Source: Stenotrophomonas maltophilia
GTDB lineage: Bacteria > Pseudomonadota > Gammaproteobacteria > Xanthomonadales > Xanthomonadaceae
DNA length: 64,000 nucleotides
Assembly: GCF_004920835.1 (NCBI RefSeq)
Contig: NZ_QFHO01000007.1
Location: 62,001-126,000, forward strand
Direction of reading: 5' to 3'
Of this stretch, positions 56,440 through 64,000 are shown piece by piece; within the stretch, counting starts at the first letter, position 1; every line of letters begins with the position of its first letter. The translations under genes were made by a program, and so were the position numbers. The notes under the pieces are model-generated. The model ran no database searches. It was not told the origin of the DNA and saw nothing but the letters and a program-made list of their open reading frames with translations.

Positions 56440-57447
56440 ATGCTGCTGATCGGCGTTGCCGGCACCGAACTGACTGCCCAGGAGCGTGACTGGCTGCAGC
56501 ACGATGCCGTGGCCGGGGTGGTGCTGTTCAAGCGCAACTTCGCCTCGCGCCAGCAGGTGACCGATCTGAGCGCGGCGATCCGTGCCGCAGCCCCGCGCCC
56601 GCAGCTGATCTGCGTGGACCAGGAAGGCGGCCGTGTGCAGCGTTTCCGCGAAGGCTACAGCGAGCTGCCGCCGCTGCAGGACATCGGTGCGCTGTACGCC
56701 ACCGATCCGCAGCAGGCGCTGGCCCTGGCCGAACAGCATGCCTGGCTGATGGCCAGCGAAGTGCGTGCCAGCGGCCTGGACCTCAGCTTTGCGCCGGTGG
56801 TCGACCTTGGTCGTGGCAACCGCGCCATCGGCAACCGTGCCTTCAGTGAAGACCCGCACGTGGTGGCGGCGTTCACCGCAGCGTACGTGCGTGGCATGCA
56901 CGCGGTCGGCATGGCCGCCACGCTCAAGCATTTCCCCGGCCACGGCACCGTGCTGGAAGATACCCACGTCGATACCGCGATCGATCCGCGCGCGCTGGAC
57001 GAGCTGCGCGCGCAGGACCTGGTGCCGTTCCAGGCCGGCATCGCCGCAGGCGCTGACGCGGTGATGATGGCGCACGTGATCTATCCGCAGGTGGCACCGG
57101 AACCCGCTGGCTACTCGCCGCGTTGGATCCAGGACATCCTGCGTGGCGAGCTCGGCTTCCGCGGCGTAGTGTTCTCCGACGACATCGGCATGGCCGCTTC
57201 GCACAGTGCCGGTGGTGTGCCGGCACGCGTGCATGCGCACCTGGATGCCGGCTGCGACGTGGTGCTGGTCTGCCATCCGGAACTGGTCGATGAAGCCCTG
57301 CATGCGGTGCAGGGACGCTCCCTGAATACTGCTGCGCTGCTGGGCCTGCTCGGTCGCGGCGCGCTTGGTTGGGACGGCCTGTTGGCCGATGCCCGCCATG
57401 GTGACACCCAATCCCATTTGCTTGAAACCCTTGGAAGAACCGTCTGA
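56440..57447 (+). CDS. nagZ: Beta-N-acetylhexosaminidase NagZ
   Basis: Cytoplasmic GH3 enzyme of peptidoglycan recycling that removes GlcNAc from anhydro-muropeptides; in S. maltophilia NagZ is linked to beta-lactamase induction. 335 residues with CVDQEGGRVQRF, the catalytic loop KHFPGHGTVLEDTHVD (general-acid His and Asp) and the nucleophile Asp in VVFSDDIGMAA. GGAG lies 8 bp before ATG 56440. The stop overlaps the next start (TGATG). Confidence 0.95.
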   Translation: MLLIGVAGTELTAQERDWLQHDAVAGVVLFKRNFASRQQVTDLSAAIRAAAPRPQLICVDQEGGRVQRFREGYSELPPLQDIGALYATDPQQALALAEQHAWLMASEVRASGLDLSFAPVVDLGRGNRAIGNRAFSEDPHVVAAFTAAYVRGMHAVGMAATLKHFPGHGTVLEDTHVDTAIDPRALDELRAQDLVPFQAGIAAGADAVMMAHVIYPQVAPEPAGYSPRWIQDILRGELGFRGVVFSDDIGMAASHSAGGVPARVHAHLDAGCDVVLVCHPELVDEALHAVQGRSLNTAALLGLLGRGALGWDGLLADARHGDTQSHLLETLGRTV

Positions 57448-58001
57448 TGCCCAACCTCACCATTTCCCAGGCCCTGGCCCAGGCTGACCTGCTGGTCGAC
57501 CGCCCCACCATCGACAAGGCCATCGCTGGTATCGCCGACGCCATCGCGCGCGATTACAAGGGCGAGGTGCCGCTGTTCCTGTCCATCATGCACGGCGCGC
57601 TGCCGTTTGCCGGCCAGCTGGCGCTGGAACTGGGCGCGCGCGGCCAGGACGTGCAGTTTGATTACCTGCACGCGACCCGCTACCGCGGTGAAACCACTGG
57701 CGGCGACCTGGTCTGGAAGCACAAGCCGGCCACCTCGCTGTTCGGCCGCCGCGTGTTGCTGGTCGACGACATCCTCGACGAAGGCTACACCCTGCAGGGC
57801 GTGCGTACCTGGTGCCTGGAGCAGGGCGCGACCGACGTGCGCATCGCCGCGATGACCGTGAAGCAGCATGACCGCGCGCTGCCGGACGTGGTTGCCGACT
57901 ACGCCGGTATCGAACTGCCGGACCGCTACGTGTTCGGCTTCGGCATGGACGTCAACGAAACCCTGCGCTGCGTGCCGGCCATCTACGCGATGAAGGAATA
58001 A
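57447..58001 (+). CDS. hpt: Hypoxanthine-guanine phosphoribosyltransferase
   Basis: Purine salvage enzyme, 184 residues. The PRPP loop is RVLLVDDILDEGYTLQG; SIMHGALPFAGQL and DYAGIELPDRYVFGFGMD complete the fold of hypoxanthine-guanine enzymes. It is translationally coupled to nagZ and followed by the thioinosine phosphorylase gene, whose product releases hypoxanthine for it. Confidence 0.9.
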   Translation: MPNLTISQALAQADLLVDRPTIDKAIAGIADAIARDYKGEVPLFLSIMHGALPFAGQLALELGARGQDVQFDYLHATRYRGETTGGDLVWKHKPATSLFGRRVLLVDDILDEGYTLQGVRTWCLEQGATDVRIAAMTVKQHDRALPDVVADYAGIELPDRYVFGFGMDVNETLRCVPAIYAMKE

Positions 58002-58083
58002 CGGCGCAGCCGCCCGCGGCGTGTCTTCTTCCACCGCCGGCATCCTCGGGTGCCGGCGTTCGTCTTTTCATGGAGTGCTTCGA

Positions 58084-58830
58084 ATGCAACAGATCGCCCT
58101 GGCCGTGATCGGCGGTACCGGTGTCTACAACCTGGCCAAGCTCGACGACGTGCAGACCCATGAGGTCGACACGCGTTTCGGTCGTCCCTCCGGCCCGGTA
58201 CGCGTGGGCACGCTGCTCGGCCATCGCGTAGCGTTCCTGGCACGGCATGGCGAGGGCCATTCGCTGCCGCCGCACAAGATCAACTATCGCGCCAACCTGG
58301 CCGCATTGCAGCAGATCGGTGCGCAGCGGGTGCTTGCGTTGAACACGGTGGGTGGCATCGGCGACGACTTCGGTCCGCGCGTGCTGGCTTGCCCGGACCA
58401 GATCATCGACTACACCTGGGGCCGCATCAGCACCCTCTGTGAAGAAGAGGGCAGCGACGTGCTCCACGTCGATTTCGGCCATCCGTACACGCCGATGCTG
58501 CGCAGCAAGATCCTGGCGGCGGCCAAAGTGACCGGTGTCACGGTCCATGACGGTGGCTGCTACGGCGCGACGCAGGGCCCGCGCCTGGAAACCATCGCCG
58601 AAATCGCCCGCATGCGCCGCGATGGCTGCGACCTGGTGGGCATGACCGGTATGCCGGAAGCCGCGCTGGCACGGGAGCTGGGGCTTGATTACGCCTGCCT
58701 GGCGATCATCGCCAACTGGGCTGCCGGCTGTGGGGACGGCGAGGAGATCACGATGGCCGAAGTGCTGGCCAACGTGCAGGCGGCCAGCAACGGACTTCCG
58801 GAACTGGTGGGCGAATTGGCACGGGGGTGA
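58084..58830 (+). CDS. S-methyl-5'-thioinosine phosphorylase (MTAP family)
   Basis: A 248-residue purine nucleoside phosphorylase of the MTAP family. AVIGGTGVYNL is the phosphate-binding start; HGEGHSLPPHKINYRANLAAL and GGCYGATQGPRLETIAEIARM are family motifs. The purine-site segment reads MTGMPEAALARELGLDYACLA, the form of methylthioinosine rather than methylthioadenosine enzymes (as in the Pseudomonas enzyme). It would yield hypoxanthine, used by Hpt encoded 80 bp upstream. GGAG precedes ATG 58084; the longer frame to 58021 runs through a hairpin. Confidence 0.88.
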   Translation: MQQIALAVIGGTGVYNLAKLDDVQTHEVDTRFGRPSGPVRVGTLLGHRVAFLARHGEGHSLPPHKINYRANLAALQQIGAQRVLALNTVGGIGDDFGPRVLACPDQIIDYTWGRISTLCEEEGSDVLHVDFGHPYTPMLRSKILAAAKVTGVTVHDGGCYGATQGPRLETIAEIARMRRDGCDLVGMTGMPEAALARELGLDYACLAIIANWAAGCGDGEEITMAEVLANVQAASNGLPELVGELARG

Positions 58831-58918
58831 TTGTCTTCGCTGAGCAAGCTTTGCATACTCAGCTTGTGCGCGGGTTCAGCGTACACCACCCATTCATTGC
58901 ATAAGGTCTCGCATCACC

Positions 58919-59125
58919 ATGCCGAACGGTACCGTCAAGTGGTTCAACGACGCCAAGGGATTTGGCTTCATCTCGCCGGAGGATGGCAGCGCCGACGTGT
59001 TCGCGCACTTCTCCGCCATCAACTCCAAGGGCTTCCGCAGCCTGCAGGAAGGCCAGCGTGTCACCTATGACGTGACCCAGGGCCCGAAGGGTGCCCAGGC
59101 TTCGAACATCACGCCGGCCGAGTGA
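58919..59125 (+). CDS. Cold-shock protein, CspA family
   Basis: A 68-residue single-stranded nucleic acid binding protein with RNP1 [11 protein letters not shown] and RNP2 VFAHFSAI. CspA-type proteins melt RNA structure during cold or growth transitions. About 90 bp of AT-richer leader precede it; TTGCAT...near 58850 may be part of a promoter. AAGG is the only ribosome site. A strong terminator follows. Confidence 0.95.
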   Translation: MPNGTVKWFNDAKGFGFISPEDGSADVFAHFSAINSKGFRSLQEGQRVTYDVTQGPKGAQASNITPAE

Positions 59126-59144
59126 TCCACTCGACAGTGCGTTG

Positions 59145-59172
59145 AAAACCCCGCTTCGGCGGGGTTTTTTTT
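59145..59172 (+). terminator. Terminator after the cold-shock gene
   Basis: AAAACCCCGC pairs with GCGGGGTTTT around TTCG, followed by T8 in total. Confidence 0.92.
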
Positions 59173-59226
59173 GCATTGCCGCCTGCGACCCGTTCGCCAT
59201 CGGCCCGGCTCGGGCACAATGCGGGC

Positions 59227-60495
59227 ATGACGGAACGACTGCGCATCGCCGTGATTGGTTACGGCACCGCTGGCCAGGCATTGGCCATCCTGCTCACCCG
59301 TGACGGCCACGAGGTGGAGATCTTCGAGCGTGTGCCCACGCCCGGGCCGGTCGGGGCCGGCTTCCTGCTGCAGCCCAGCGGCCTGCAGGTGCTGTGGCAG
59401 ATGGGCCTGCTCGAGGCCGTGCGTGCGCATGCCGCACCGGTACATCGCCTGTATGGCGATACGCCCTGCGAGCGTGCGGTGATGGACATGCGCTACGACG
59501 GCCTGGACGCGCGCCTGCATGGCCTGGGGATGCAGCGCGGGGCATTGTTCTCGCTGCTGGATGAAGCCCGCGCCGGCGCGGGCCAGTTGCATGCCGGAAC
59601 GACCATCGTCGAGGTGGATGCCGAGCACGGCCGCCTGCGCGACAGCGAAGGGCGTCAGCACGGCCCGTTCGATCTGGTCATCGCTGCCGATGGCGCAGCG
59701 TCTTCGCTGCGCGGCACCATCGAGGGGGGCGCCGGGCTGGATCGTGTGTATCCGTGGGGCGCGCTGTGGTGCCTGTTGCCGGCCGAAGATTGGCCGCATC
59801 TACAGGAGCTGCGCCAGCGCTATGTGGCTGCGCGCAAGATGATCGGGCTGCTGCCGGTGGGTACCCGCCCGGGCGACGACACGCCGCGGCTGAGCTTTTT
59901 CTGGAGCCTGCCACGCGCCGACTTCGAACGCTGGCAGGCCGATGGCATGGCCCCCTGGCTGGATGAACTGCACACGCTGTGGCCGCAGGCCAGTGCGCGC
60001 TTCGCGCATCTGCAGGGCGCCGGACAGCTGGCGCGCGCGGTCTATCGCGATGCGGTGATGACGCGCTGGCATCACGGCCGGATGGTGCTGGCCGGTGACG
60101 CCGCGCATGCGATGAGCCCGCAACTGGGGCAGGGCGTGAACATGGCGCTGCTGGATGCGTTGGCGCTGCGTGATGCGCTGCGCGCGCACGGCGGCGGTGC
60201 GATCGCGCTGCAGGCCTACCAGGCGCAGCGGCGAGCGCACGTGGCCGTATACCAGCGCTGGAGCCGCTGGCTGACGCCGCTGTTCCAATCCGATCGTGAT
60301 GTGTGGGCGAAGGCACGCGACGTGCTGCTGGGACCGATGGGGCGCCTGCCCGGTGGCCGTGGGCACATGCTGCGTGTGCTCAGCGGCACCCAGCACGGCT
60401 GGTTCGGTTCGCTGGCACTCGATCCCGCCTTCATCGATGCACTGGCCGATGTTGCCGAGCCACACCGCATCAGCACGGCAAAAGCACTCGCGTGA
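59227..60495 (+). CDS. FAD-dependent monooxygenase (PHBH/UbiH type)
   Basis: A 422-residue flavoprotein hydroxylase. The N-terminal Rossmann signature is IAVIGYGTAGQALAILL, with FERV two strands later; the DG motif region is LVIAADGAASSLR and the GD motif is GRMVLAGDAAHAMSPQLGQG, which binds the FAD ribityl and pyrophosphate. Substrates of this class are aromatic; none can be named here. The ATG at 59227 has no ribosome site, so the transcript may be short-leadered. Confidence 0.88.
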   Translation: MTERLRIAVIGYGTAGQALAILLTRDGHEVEIFERVPTPGPVGAGFLLQPSGLQVLWQMGLLEAVRAHAAPVHRLYGDTPCERAVMDMRYDGLDARLHGLGMQRGALFSLLDEARAGAGQLHAGTTIVEVDAEHGRLRDSEGRQHGPFDLVIAADGAASSLRGTIEGGAGLDRVYPWGALWCLLPAEDWPHLQELRQRYVAARKMIGLLPVGTRPGDDTPRLSFFWSLPRADFERWQADGMAPWLDELHTLWPQASARFAHLQGAGQLARAVYRDAVMTRWHHGRMVLAGDAAHAMSPQLGQGVNMALLDALALRDALRAHGGGAIALQAYQAQRRAHVAVYQRWSRWLTPLFQSDRDVWAKARDVLLGPMGRLPGGRGHMLRVLSGTQHGWFGSLALDPAFIDALADVAEPHRISTAKALA

Positions 60496-60677
60496 AGCCG
60501 CGTCGTCACGTGAATTAACGGTTGCCTCACCGCGGATATGCGACAAGAAGGGAGCACGCAAACGTCGCGTCGCCCGTTTTCCTTTCCGTGATCAACATCG
60601 CGCGTGGCCCGGGCGGTCCTGCCGTTGCAGCCTGTTGCGGCCCGGATGTGCCGCCCGATGTTGAAGAGGAGGACGCC

Positions 60678-60947
60678 ATGTTGTTCGCGGTCGAAGAGCT
60701 GGAATCGGAAATCTGCAAGCTGCGCGGTCTGCTGCAGATGCTGCACGAGGACCAGCCCGACGTACTGGAGGACGTGTTCGAGTTCCATGTCGGCAGCCTG
60801 ATCAGCCACGCATCGCAGGAGCATCACGCGCGTATCCGCGCCTGTGCGCAGGAGATGCTTGCGGCGATCCGGGCACTGCCGCGGCGGCGTGACGATGACA
60901 CGCCGGATTTCCGCGTGATGCAGGAGCTGGACATCCGCCCGGCCTGA
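60678..60947 (+). CDS. Small acidic hypothetical protein
   Basis: An 89-residue, largely helical acidic protein (FAVEELESEICKLRGLLQML) with a central FEFHVGSLISHASQEHHARIRACAQEML containing several His and a Cys. I know no family. Start chosen by GAGGAGGA at 7 bp; the frame extends to 60522 but that part is Arg/Pro-rich and unlikely. It converges on pdeM. Confidence 0.65.
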   Translation: MLFAVEELESEICKLRGLLQMLHEDQPDVLEDVFEFHVGSLISHASQEHHARIRACAQEMLAAIRALPRRRDDDTPDFRVMQELDIRPA

Positions 60948-60948
60948 G

Positions 60949-61590
60949 TCACGGCGCTGGCAGTTGCACCAGGCTGCCTTCCACGCAGGCCAGCATGCGC
61001 TCGCCGCGTGCCGGTGCAGGAACGATGCCAGCGGTGAACGCGGAGAACGCGGGCAGGACCGTGATCCGCTCGCGCAGCCAGAAGGCGGGAAAGCGCCGGC
61101 GCAGCGAAGGCAATGCAACCTGCGGATGCAGATGCCCCGCGATCACGTGCAACGCCGCATCCGGTGTTGGTTCATGGCGGAGCAGGAATGGCGGCAGTCG
61201 CGCTTCCTCGTGGATCTGCACCTGCAGTTGGGCGTGCGGCAGCTGACGGTCGTGATTGCCGCGCAGCACATGCACCTCCAGCCCGGCATTCCGTTCGCGC
61301 CAGCCCAGCCACTGCTGGTACCACGCTGCGCGATGCGCTGGCCCATGCAGGATGTCGCCGAGAATCCACAGTTCGCGACAGGCATGCTCGTCCAGCAACA
61401 CCTGCAGTCGTTGCAGGTCTTCCGAAGTGCCGCCGCTCGGCAGCGCGATTCCCGCGCGGCGGAACACATCAGCCTTGCCCAGGTGCAGGTCGGCGATCAG
61501 CAGCGCCTGCCGCGCTGGCCAGTACAGTGCGCGCGTGCCGGCAATAATCATCGGCTCGCCGGCCAGCAGTAGCGGAAGTTCATCGGCCAT
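60949..61590 (-). CDS. pdeM: Ligase-associated DNA damage response endonuclease PdeM
   Basis: A 213-residue metallophosphoesterase. The metal motifs are all present: IADLHLGKADVFRRAG, WILGDILHG, LRGNHDRQ and HVIAGHLHP. PdeM belongs to a conserved cluster with an Lhr-like helicase, an ATP-dependent DNA ligase and an exonuclease in bacterial DNA repair. The start lies 11 bp inside the end of the helicase gene, so the two are coupled. The ligase and exonuclease must be outside the window. Confidence 0.92.
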   Translation of the reverse strand: MADELPLLLAGEPMIIAGTRALYWPARQALLIADLHLGKADVFRRAGIALPSGGTSEDLQRLQVLLDEHACRELWILGDILHGPAHRAAWYQQWLGWRERNAGLEVHVLRGNHDRQLPHAQLQVQIHEEARLPPFLLRHEPTPDAALHVIAGHLHPQVALPSLRRRFPAFWLRERITVLPAFSAFTAGIVPAPARGERMLACVEGSLVQLPAP

Positions 61591-64000
61591 GGCGGCGTTC
61601 CAGCTGGTGTGCGGCGCGCTGCACGCGGGTCCGCCAGTCTTCGTTGCTGAACTGCCCGCGCAGCCGCTCGGCCCACAGCGGGAACCCCAAAGGCGTGAGT
61701 GATGAAGGGCGCTGCACCAAAAGGGACTTCGTGCCGATCCTCGCCAGTACCTGCTGCAGTCCGGGAAGGTCCAGGCTGTCGTGCAACACTTCGTGTTCGG
61801 CCAATGCCAGCAGCAGATGGTCGGGATCGTGCTCGCGCAGCACGTCGTACAGCAGGCCCGCCGAGGCCTGCAGCTGGCGCAGCGAACGCGGCATGCCGCC
61901 TGGCAGGCTCGGCACCAGCAGGCCGGCCACGCGCGCGATGCCGCGGAACTGCCGACGCGCCAGCTCACCGAGGTTCACCGCTGCACGCAGGTCATCGAGC
62001 AGTTGATCGGTGGTGAACAGGGCCAGCCACTGCTGCGCGTCCAGATCGACCGCCTGTGCCGGTGCCAGCACCAGGCCGTGGTCGTTCACCGCATAGCCGA
62101 TGCTGTTGCGCTGCCGGCGCGTGATGCGCAGTGCCAGCAGTGCGGCCAGTGCCTCGTGAACGTGACGGCCGGCAAACGGAAACACGAACAGGAACTGGCC
62201 CTCGCGGCGCCGCACCTCCTCCACCAGCAGGCGGTCCTGCCCCGGAAGTGCGGACAGTTGCTCCTGCAGTGCCAGCAGCGGTGCCAGCCAGCGTGATTCG
62301 GCACTCGCGTCGGCCCCTGACAGGACCGCTTCCAGTTCGTGCCCGAGCGCCATCGACAACGGCAGTTGGCCACCCTGCCAGCGCGGCACAACGCCGTCGC
62401 CAGCTCCGCGCGCCAGCCGCACGAAGGCGGTCATGTCGCGCAGCTGCACCAGCTCAAGCAGGCGGCCCGCGAACTGGAAACGATCACCGCGGCGCAGACG
62501 GCTGGCGAACTGTTCCTCCACCGCGCCCAGGCCTCCGCCGCGCAGGAACTGCACGCGAACGCTGCCATCGCTGCTGATGGTGCCGATTGACAACCGGTGG
62601 CGCAGCGCCTGGCGGCGATCATGCATTCGGTAGTGGCCATCGGCGTCCTGCACGACCTTGTGGAAATCGGGGTACTGGGCCAACGCCTGGCCGCCCTGCA
62701 CGATGAATGTCAGCACCGCCTGCCACTGATCATCAGCAAGCGCGGCGAAGGCATGGGTGCGACGTACCTGCGCCAGCAACGCATCGCTGTCGAAGCCGCC
62801 GGCGAGCGCGCGGCTGACCGCATGCTGGGCCAGTACATCCAGCGACAGTGTCGGCGGTCGCCGTGCTTCGACCACGCCTTCACGCAACGCGCGGCGCACG
62901 GCTGCGTACTCGGCCAGTTCCAGCGCGTGGCTGGGAATGCACAGGACGGTGCCGCTGGCACCGGGACGATGGCGCGCGCGGCCTGCGCGTTGGCGCAGGC
63001 GTGCCACGCCCTTAGGGCTGCCGAGCTGCAGCACCTGTTCGACCTCTGGAAAATCCACGCCAAGGTCGAGGCTGGACGTGGCGACCACGCAGCGCAATGC
63101 GCCGGCGCGCAGTCCTTCCTCGACCTGCTGGCGCAGCACCGGATCCAGCGAGCCGTGGTGCAGCGCCAACGTGTGTGGATCTTCCGGCCAGACCGCGGCC
63201 AACGCCTGGTGCCACAGTTCGGCCTGCGCGCGGGTGTTGGTGAATAACAGGCTGCTGCGCGCCTGCATCAGCGCGTCCAGCACACGCGGCAGCTGTGCAA
63301 GGCCAAGATGCCCGGCCCACGGAAAACGTTCTCCTGGTTCGGGCAGCAGGCTGCGTACCGTGATCGGGCGCGGGCGGACGCCTTGCACGATCGGTGCGTC
63401 CGGACGGTCGGGCAGCAGCACGTCGCGCGCCTGGGCAAGATTGCCCAGCGTGGCCGACAGCTCCCACAGCTGCAGCGCGGGGGCGGCGTCGCGCAGCACC
63501 GCCAGGTCCAACTGCAGCAGCACGCCGCGCTTGTTGCCCAGCAGTTCATGCCATTCGTCCACCACCACGCAGCGCAGCTGGCGCATGCGCGGCAGCGTAT
63601 CCGGATAGCTCAGCAGCAGCGCCAATGATTCCGGCGTAGTCACCAGCACATCGACGCGACCCTCGCGTGCCTGTCGGCGTTCGCGGCTGCTGGCGTCGCC
63701 ACTGCGCAGCCCGACGCGCCAGCCCAGTCCCAGTCCATCGACCACGGTCTGCAGTGCGTGGGCGGTATCGCTGGCCAATGCGCGCAAAGGCGTGACCCAC
63801 AGCACCTGCAGCGGACGCACCGCACTGGCGCGGCGGGGAGCCGGCTGCGGATCGATCATCGCCTGCAGCAAGGGGCCGCCGAACATCGCCAGCGTCTTGC
63901 CGCTGCCGGTGGGTGTGTGCAGCAGGCCGGATTCTCCTGCCAGGTAATGCCGCCACATCGCGCGCTGGAACGGCAGTGAGCGCCAGCCTCGCGTCGCGAA
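61580..64000 (-). CDS. Ligase-associated DEXH-box helicase (Lhr-like), 5' partial
   Basis: At least 806 residues; the frame remains open to the window edge, where FATRGWRSLPFQRAMWRHYL matches the usual N-terminal segment before the P-loop, so only a few codons are missing. Walker A is LLHTPTGSGKTLAM, the DEXH box is DEWH in VVVDEWHELLGNKRG, and helicase motif VI is QRAGRARHRPG. The Lhr-specific C-terminal domain follows. It acts with PdeM and an ATP-dependent ligase in DNA repair. Confidence 0.93.
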   Translation of the reverse strand, partial: FATRGWRSLPFQRAMWRHYLAGESGLLHTPTGSGKTLAMFGGPLLQAMIDPQPAPRRASAVRPLQVLWVTPLRALASDTAHALQTVVDGLGLGWRVGLRSGDASSRERRQAREGRVDVLVTTPESLALLLSYPDTLPRMRQLRCVVVDEWHELLGNKRGVLLQLDLAVLRDAAPALQLWELSATLGNLAQARDVLLPDRPDAPIVQGVRPRPITVRSLLPEPGERFPWAGHLGLAQLPRVLDALMQARSSLLFTNTRAQAELWHQALAAVWPEDPHTLALHHGSLDPVLRQQVEEGLRAGALRCVVATSSLDLGVDFPEVEQVLQLGSPKGVARLRQRAGRARHRPGASGTVLCIPSHALELAEYAAVRRALREGVVEARRPPTLSLDVLAQHAVSRALAGGFDSDALLAQVRRTHAFAALADDQWQAVLTFIVQGGQALAQYPDFHKVVQDADGHYRMHDRRQALRHRLSIGTISSDGSVRVQFLRGGGLGAVEEQFASRLRRGDRFQFAGRLLELVQLRDMTAFVRLARGAGDGVVPRWQGGQLPLSMALGHELEAVLSGADASAESRWLAPLLALQEQLSALPGQDRLLVEEVRRREGQFLFVFPFAGRHVHEALAALLALRITRRQRNSIGYAVNDHGLVLAPAQAVDLDAQQWLALFTTDQLLDDLRAAVNLGELARRQFRGIARVAGLLVPSLPGGMPRSLRQLQASAGLLYDVLREHDPDHLLLALAEHEVLHDSLDLPGLQQVLARIGTKSLLVQRPSSLTPLGFPLWAERLRGQFSNEDWRTRVQRAAHQLERRHGR

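Overview
The window is GC-rich chromosomal DNA with very dense coding and many short GTAG-headed stem-loop repeats between genes. Those repeats (the SMAG type described in Stenotrophomonas maltophilia), gene orders such as rpoE-rseA-mucD-lepA-lepB-DUF4845-rnc-era-recO and nagZ-hpt-purine phosphorylase, and proteins that read like Xanthomonadaceae family members point to a Stenotrophomonas chromosome, most likely the S. maltophilia complex. I see no tRNA, rRNA, CRISPR array, insertion sequence or prophage.

Layout. 1-7000: end of a DnaJ-type co-chaperone, a PilH-like response regulator, an AcuI-type reductase, then hflK-hflC-yjeT-type gene-purA and a small membrane protein. 7031-12917: a cell-wall enzyme pair (L,D-transpeptidase and M23 peptidase), a large chemoreceptor, a lipoprotein, a possible gene remnant and a histone H1-like protein. 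12939-21050: catalase HPII, a PAS-AraC regulator, an amino-acid permease, a VOC protein and gcvP preceded by a tandem glycine riboswitch. 21262-26074: Bcr-type exporter, siderophore-interacting flavoprotein, a small conserved protein and an M2 (ACE-like) peptidase.

26682-33024 is a cell-envelope modification locus: lipid A phosphoethanolamine transferase, PAP2 phosphatase and ArnT-type glycosyltransferase on the minus strand, divergent from an OmpR-type regulator and its sensor kinase. 33128-43817 holds a VOC protein, a DUF819 membrane protein, cstA-ybdD, two pirins, a small secreted protein, aqpZ and a FadB-type beta-oxidation enzyme. 44052-52720 is the envelope-stress sigma factor operon followed by the translation, secretion and RNA-processing genes lepA to recO. 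52760-64000 holds a receiver-Hpt protein, rlmD, a CYTH protein, a FrnE-like oxidoreductase boxed in by identical palindromes, nagZ-hpt-thioinosine phosphorylase, a cold-shock protein, an FAD monooxygenase, and pdeM with a partial Lhr-like helicase.

The most unusual signal is not a gene. Five compound intergenic elements (26158-26344, 26479-26671, 35147-35281, 41210-41374, 41531-41745) share one architecture: a long outer stem, two inner hairpins with an invariant TGGA loop, a fixed TTTACGGCG strand, an ordered linker and, in four of them, a clear GC hairpin that in three lies 8-10 bp from the stop codon of a minus-strand gene. The stems differ in sequence between copies yet stay self-complementary, which is covariation of the kind expected for a conserved folded DNA or RNA. 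Other palindrome families lie at 26411/35081 and 55476/56287.
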